Below are positions 13,209 through 16,747 of a stretch of DNA of 16,747 bases, in pieces (the first letter of the stretch is position 1; every line of letters begins with the position of its first letter). Position numbers and translations under genes: made by a program. A model generated the notes under the pieces. That model was not told the origin of the DNA, searched no databases, and saw nothing but the letters and a program-made list of their open reading frames with translations. The stretch is from CAZCWX01 sp964502465 (lineage in GTDB: Bacteria; Desulfobacterota; Binatia; Bin18). The stretch spans positions 1 to 16,747 of the forward strand of contig CAZCWX010000630.1 of the NCBI GenBank assembly GCA_964502465.1, in the 5' to 3' direction.

Positions 13209-14396
13209 ATGGATTTCAACTATTCGCCTGAGAAGGAAACGTTTCGTCAGGAAGTGCGTGCCTGGCTGGAAGCGAATCTACCCGAGGATTTACGCGAAGG
13301 ACGCGATGAGGAACTGTCCCACGACGAACGCTGGAAGCGTCATAAAGTCTGGCATACCAAGCTGTACGAAGGTGGATGGGTCGGCATCTGGTGGCCGAAG
13401 GAATATGGTGGACGTGGTGCGTCAGTCATTGAGCAAGCAATCTTCAATGAAGAACTTGGTCGGGCAGGTGCTCCAGCTGGGGTTAACATGAATGGGATGA
13501 CCTTGCTCGGTCCAACTCTTATGCATTGGGGAACCGAGGAACAGAAGAAGCGGTTTCTGCCCAAAATCCTGCCGGCTGAGGAGATTTGGTGCCAAGGGTA
13601 CTCTGAACCAGGCTCAGGCTCTGATTTGGCATCCCTCCAAACACGGGCAGTTGAGGATGGTGACTATTTTATTGTCAACGGCCAGAAGGTGTGGACCAGT
13701 CAGGCGCAGCACTCGGACTGGTGCTTTCTGCTTGTTCGTACCGACCCGAGCGCCCCGAAGCATCAAGGGATTAGCTACCTCCTGGTCGATATGCATAGTC
13801 CTGGCATTACCGTCCGGCCGTTGGTGCAGATTACCGGTGATGCCGAATTTAATGAGGTCTTCTTTGAGGATGTGCGGGTGCCCAAAAAGAACCTCGTCGG
13901 AGAAAAAAATCGTGGATGGATGGTGGCGATCACGACCCTCATGTTCGAGCGCGTTGCCACCAGCAGCTATTTTCGTTTCGAGAAAATCCTGCCACAGGTC
14001 TTTGATCTGGCTCGGCGTGTCGAGTTGCACGGCAAGCCGGCCAGCGAAGATACCTCGGTCCGTCAGCAACTGGCGCAGTTCGCTATTGAAGCCGAAGCCA
14101 TCAAGTATAATGATCTGCGTCGTTTAACCCGTCAACTGAAAGGTCAGCCGCCGGGGCCGGAAGGTTCATTCTCCAAAATCACCACCACTGAACTCAACTT
14201 GCGTATTGCCAATTTTGCGGTGGAGTTACTGGGTCCGTATGCAGTTTTGGAAAAAGGCTCGCCGTTTGTGATAGACCATGCGCGTTGGGCACGCCGAGTG
14301 CTCGGCGCTCGTGCTGGGACGATTGCTGCCGGGACCAATGAGATCCAACGTGGGATCATCGGCGAGCGGGTGCTTGGGTTGTCGAAAGGCAGGTAA
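13209..14396 (+). CDS. Acyl-CoA dehydrogenase, FadE type with Glu247 as probable base
   Basis: 395 residues from the ATG at 13209, which has GGAGGAG directly upstream and starts M-D-F-N-Y-S-P-E. The frame extends 24 codons further but only through heptad-repeat spacer. Visible: W-W-P-K-E-Y-G-G-R-G (61-70); Q-G-Y-S-E-P-G-S-G-S-D-L (129-140), the FAD-contacting block; W162-T-S (162-164); L-M-F-E-R-V-A (244-250); and A-A-G-T-N-E-I-Q-R (373-381) near the end. The usual E-G-T base is Ala374 here, while E247 sits in the E-R position used by isovaleryl- and long-chain-type enzymes. Sequences of this type often act on branched, cyclic or steroid-derived acyl-CoAs. Position after the CoA-transferase gene (79 nt) and 6 nt before the HAD gene suggests one operon. 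Confidence 0.9.
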   Translation: MDFNYSPEKETFRQEVRAWLEANLPEDLREGRDEELSHDERWKRHKVWHTKLYEGGWVGIWWPKEYGGRGASVIEQAIFNEELGRAGAPAGVNMNGMTLLGPTLMHWGTEEQKKRFLPKILPAEEIWCQGYSEPGSGSDLASLQTRAVEDGDYFIVNGQKVWTSQAQHSDWCFLLVRTDPSAPKHQGISYLLVDMHSPGITVRPLVQITGDAEFNEVFFEDVRVPKKNLVGEKNRGWMVAITTLMFERVATSSYFRFEKILPQVFDLARRVELHGKPASEDTSVRQQLAQFAIEAEAIKYNDLRRLTRQLKGQPPGPEGSFSKITTTELNLRIANFAVELLGPYAVLEKGSPFVIDHARWARRVLGARAGTIAAGTNEIQRGIIGERVLGLSKGR

Positions 14397-14402
14397 GCCG
14401 CT

Positions 14403-15092
14403 GTGCCTCATACCGCTACAACCACAACCGTATTGTTCGACGCTGGTGGTACGCTTGTTCACCTGGACTATGTGTTCCTTCAACGGGAGTTGCGTCGTGT
14501 TGGCATCCAGGTTACGCGGCAGGCGCTTCGTCAAGCCGAGTACGCGGCCAGAGCAGAAATAGACCAGCAGGTGCTGGGACGCCAACGCGGGACAGATGAG
14601 ACGCGGAGGAGACCCTACTTTGCGGCACTCCTCGACCCACTGGTCGCCGATGCTGAGCTTACTGCACGAGTGATCGAGCGACTGGATGCTGCTCACCAGC
14701 AAGACAACTTATGGCGGCTGATGATGCCTTCCACGCCCCGGGTGCTTGCTGAACTCCGTGACCGCGGCTTGCGATTGGGAGTCGTTTCCAACGCCGATGG
14801 GCGGATCGCTGCGATCCTCCGGCAGTGTGGTATTGATCGGTTCTTCGATGTCGTAATCGATTCACACCTCGTCGGGGTGGAAAAGCCGGATCCGCAGATT
14901 TTTTACCTTGCGCTCGCACAGGCTGGAACCAGTCCCGAACGAGCGGTCTTTGTGGGAGATATTTATGGTATTGATGTCGTTGGGGCCGAACGTGTCGGCA
15001 TACGGCCTTTGCTGCTCGATGCGCTTGGCTGCTACGAAGGGGTACAGTGTGAGAAGATCCGGCACCTGCGGGAATTGTTATCGCTTGTCTAA
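14403..15092 (+). CDS. HAD superfamily hydrolase, subfamily IA-like
   Basis: 229 residues, start GTG 6 nt after the preceding stop, ribosome binding site weak. HAD motifs in order: L-F-D-A-G-G-T-L (11-18), with nucleophile D13; V-V-S-N-A-D-G (127-133), motif II with S129; E-K-P-D-P (160-164), motif III with K161; V-G-D-I-Y-G-I-D (184-191), motif IV with D186 and D191. A helical cap lies between about 20 and 105. The second Asp of the usual D-x-D of phosphatases is Gly15 here. In this superfamily that Asp is the acid/base for phosphoryl transfer and is absent from haloacid dehalogenases, so phosphatase activity is uncertain, although D-x-G-G-T members are common and unassigned. Reaction and substrate are unknown; the operon points to acyl-CoA or organic acid metabolism. 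Confidence 0.85.
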   Translation: MPHTATTTTVLFDAGGTLVHLDYVFLQRELRRVGIQVTRQALRQAEYAARAEIDQQVLGRQRGTDETRRRPYFAALLDPLVADAELTARVIERLDAAHQQDNLWRLMMPSTPRVLAELRDRGLRLGVVSNADGRIAAILRQCGIDRFFDVVIDSHLVGVEKPDPQIFYLALAQAGTSPERAVFVGDIYGIDVVGAERVGIRPLLLDALGCYEGVQCEKIRHLRELLSLV

Positions 15093-15117
15093 AACGCAAC
15101 AGACCCAATGGATGCGA

Positions 15118-15138
15118 AGCTGAGAGCTGAACGCTCAC
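15118..15138. repeat. Degenerate heptad repeat upstream of first SDR gene
   Basis: AGCTGAG (15118-15124), AGCTGAA (15125-15131) and CGCTCAC (15132-15138) are in phase. Within it TGAGAGC and GCTCACA pair at 6 of 7 positions around TGAAC, giving a small hairpin directly before the AAAGGAGGGG ribosome binding site. The words resemble those at 5794-5821 upstream of mutS (consensus near GCTGAAA). Confidence 0.6.
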
Positions 15139-15152
15139 AAAAGGAGGGGAAC

Positions 15153-15902
15153 ATGGTAGACAGACTCAAAGGAAAAGTCGCGCTGATTTCTGGCGGTGCC
15201 CGCGGACAGGGGGCGGTCGAGGGAAAAGTATTCACCCGCGAAGGAGCCAAAGTGGTGTTGGGCGATGTGTTAGAAGCTGAGGGGATCCGCACCGCCGAGG
15301 AGATCCGTGCGCAAGGTGGAGAGGCAGTCTTCGTGAAACTCGACGTGACCAAAGAAGGCGACTGGCAACAAGCAGTCGATACCGCAGTCAGTACCTATGG
15401 CAAGCTCGATATCCTCGTCAACAACGCAGGGATTCTGCAAATGGAAGGAGTCGAAGACATTACCCAAGAGGTATGGGACCGGGTGATGGCGGTGAACACT
15501 AGCGGGGTCTGGCTCGGCATGAAGGTCGCTGTGCCGGCGTTGCGCCAAGCCGGCGGTGGCTCCATTGTCAATATCTCGTCGATCTCTGGCTTGATCGGCA
15601 CTGGCCTACAGACCGCTTATCAGGCCAGCAAAGGGGCGGTGCGGATCATGACCAAAACCGCGGCGATCCAGTACGCGAAAGAAGGAATCCGGGTCAATTC
15701 TATTCATCCTGGTCCGATCGACACGCCAATGACGACAGGGCTGGACCGTGAACTGTGGCAGATGTTTCTCAATGGGGTGCCGCTCAAGCGTGCTGGAACC
15801 TCAGAGGATATCGCCTATGGGGTGCTGTACCTCGCTTCAGACGAATCGTCGTTTGTGACCGGGTCGGAACTGATAATTGATGGTGGATACACGGCGCAGT
15901 GA
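15153..15902 (+). CDS. Short-chain dehydrogenase/reductase (classical SDR)
   Basis: 249 residues from the ATG at 15153, with the strong AAAGGAGGGG just upstream; the frame runs 15 codons further up but only through repeat sequence. It would oxidise a secondary alcohol or reduce a ketone with a nicotinamide cofactor. Motifs: S-G-G-A-R-G-Q-G (13-20), the cofactor-binding T-G-x3-G-x-G with Ser for Thr; D38 at the end of strand 2, which favours NAD(H) over NADP(H); D64-V; N-N-A-G (90-93); catalytic N115, S143, Y156 and K160 (Y-Q-A-S-K, 156-160); P-G-P-I-D-T-P (186-192); and D-G-G-Y-T-A (243-248). Length and end match FabG-like/hydroxysteroid dehydrogenase types. A close paralogue follows. Substrate unknown; probably an acyl-CoA-linked or cyclic alcohol in the same pathway. 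Confidence 0.93.
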   Translation: MVDRLKGKVALISGGARGQGAVEGKVFTREGAKVVLGDVLEAEGIRTAEEIRAQGGEAVFVKLDVTKEGDWQQAVDTAVSTYGKLDILVNNAGILQMEGVEDITQEVWDRVMAVNTSGVWLGMKVAVPALRQAGGGSIVNISSISGLIGTGLQTAYQASKGAVRIMTKTAAIQYAKEGIRVNSIHPGPIDTPMTTGLDRELWQMFLNGVPLKRAGTSEDIAYGVLYLASDESSFVTGSELIIDGGYTAQ

Positions 15903-15909
15903 CAGCATA

Positions 15910-15937
15910 GGGCTGGAGACTGGGGGCCAGGGATTGG
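15910..15937. repeat. Degenerate heptad repeat between the two SDR genes
   Basis: Four in-phase 7-mers: GGGCTGG, AGACTGG, GGGCCAG and GGATTGG. Consensus is near GGGCTGG/GGACTGG. It resembles the CCCCAGT/ACTGGGG heptamers described as STRR in filamentous cyanobacteria, seen from the other strand. No inverted partner is found in the rest of the 81-nt spacer. Confidence 0.65.
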
Positions 15938-15983
15938 TGGAAGCACTGCTGAAGGGCTTCTACTACAATACAAGGAGGGACAT

Positions 15984-16747
15984 ATGGCAGGCAGACTCGA
16001 AGGAAAAGTTGCGTTAATCACTGGGGGCGCATCCGGGATTGGCGAGGCAACTGCGAAGCTCTTTGCTCAGGAAGGGGCAAAGGTCGTTGTGGCGGATGTC
16101 CAAGCGGATAAAGGGAAGGCGGTTGTGACCGCGATCCGGACTGCCGGTGGCAAAGCGGCCTTTGTCAAAGTCAATGTCGTGCGTGAAGGAGATACAAAAC
16201 GCATGGTGGACGTGACCGTAAAGAAGTATGGCCGCCTCGATATTCTGTTCAACAACGCTGGAGTAGAAAATCCCAAGCCGGAGGTTGAGACCAGCGTTGC
16301 CGAGTGGGACAAAGTTATCGATATCAATGTCAAAGGGGTCTTCCTCGGCACTAAGTACGCTGTGCCAGCAATGAAGAAGAATGGGGGTGGCTCGATTATC
16401 AATACGTCATCAATCTTCGGCTTAGTGGGTTCCCCAGGCTTTGCCGCGTATCACGCTTCTAAAGGAGCCGTCCGACTCCTGACCAAATCGACTGCACTGG
16501 CGCACGCTGGTGACAACATCCGTGCCAATTCGATCTGCCCAGGAGTCATCGAGACTCCGATGTTTGCCCAGGTATTAAGCGAGACTCCCAACCCTGACAC
16601 CGCTCGGGCCGAGTGGATGGAAAATGAACCGATTGGCCGGTTTGGTCGGCCTGATGACATTGCCTATGGCGCGCTCTACTTGGCCTCTGATGAGTCGAGT
16701 TATGTGACTGGGACAGAATTAGTCATCGATGGCGGGTACACGGCACG
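15984..16747 (+). CDS. Short-chain dehydrogenase/reductase, last codons beyond the window edge
   Basis: 254 complete codons are visible from the ATG at 15984, which follows AAGGAGGG (15972-15979); the window ends inside the next codon. The first SDR ends one codon after the same D-G-G-Y-T-A, so only one or a few residues are missing. Motifs: T-G-G-A-S-G-I-G (13-20), D38 (NAD preference), N-N-A-G (90-93), N115, S143, Y156 and K160 (Y-H-A-S-K), P-G-V-I-E-T-P (186-192), and D-I-A-Y-G-A-L-Y-L-A-S-D-E-S-S near the end, almost identical to the first SDR. All catalytic residues fall at the same numbers in both proteins, so this is a tandem duplication that has since diverged. Reaction as for the first copy; different substrate or stereochemistry is an inference. 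Confidence 0.93.
   Translation, partial: MAGRLEGKVALITGGASGIGEATAKLFAQEGAKVVVADVQADKGKAVVTAIRTAGGKAAFVKVNVVREGDTKRMVDVTVKKYGRLDILFNNAGVENPKPEVETSVAEWDKVIDINVKGVFLGTKYAVPAMKKNGGGSIINTSSIFGLVGSPGFAAYHASKGAVRLLTKSTALAHAGDNIRANSICPGVIETPMFAQVLSETPNPDTARAEWMENEPIGRFGRPDDIAYGALYLASDESSYVTGTELVIDGGYTA

Noticed and set aside
13651..14127. 158-codon plus-strand frame inside the third acyl-CoA dehydrogenase
   Set aside because: Out-of-frame shadow, rich in Arg, Ser and Cys, typical of a wrong frame of a GC-rich gene.
5724..15937. CRISPR array as explanation of the short repeats
   Set aside because: Units are 7 bp, contiguous, degenerate and without spacers; no cas genes are present.

Overview
The window is about 55-57% G+C by eye and reads as a chromosomal piece of a free-living bacterium with a large, metabolically broad genome. 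It has an endonuclease-type MutL and no MutH, three acyl-CoA dehydrogenases, a CaiB/BaiF CoA-transferase and tandem short-chain dehydrogenases. This suggests an uncultivated deltaproteobacterium-like lineage (Binatota, Tectomicrobia/Entotheonella or similar). The taxonomic guess is inference only. I see no rRNA, tRNA, CRISPR array or intact insertion sequence.

Left part (1-4376, + strand): the 3' end of one glycosyltransferase-like gene, then a full-length paralogue; a membrane-anchored class I methyltransferase; a soluble class I methyltransferase; and a two-gene module that looks like a toxin-antitoxin pair (small BECR-like/DUF4258-like protein plus DUF2283 protein). This is accessory-type content: surface or secondary-metabolite modification plus a TA module.

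Middle (4459-10256): a minus-strand acyl-CoA dehydrogenase faces away from a mutS-mutL pair on the plus strand. MutS carries the mismatch-contacting F-x-E motif, a P-loop with Ala in place of the first Gly, and a clamp-binding-like tail. MutL carries the C-terminal endonuclease motif.

Right part (10257-16747): a possible CARF-like gene remnant; a minus-strand acyl-CoA dehydrogenase with Asp where the catalytic Glu normally sits; divergent from it a class III CoA-transferase, a third acyl-CoA dehydrogenase, a HAD hydrolase and two tandem SDRs, the second cut by the window edge a codon or two before its expected stop. Together these would activate a carboxylic acid as CoA thioester, desaturate it and oxidise a hydroxyl, but the substrate cannot be read from the sequence.

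The most unusual signal is not a gene. From 5.7 kb rightwards, seven intergenic places carry degenerate tandem repeats with a strict 7-bp period, different in sequence from place to place; four of the seven have an inverted partner that would fold the spacer into an imperfect hairpin. They sit just upstream of mutS, mutL, the CoA-transferase, an acyl-CoA dehydrogenase and both SDRs. None is visible in the left 5.6 kb. They resemble in style the heptameric STRR repeats known from cyanobacteria.
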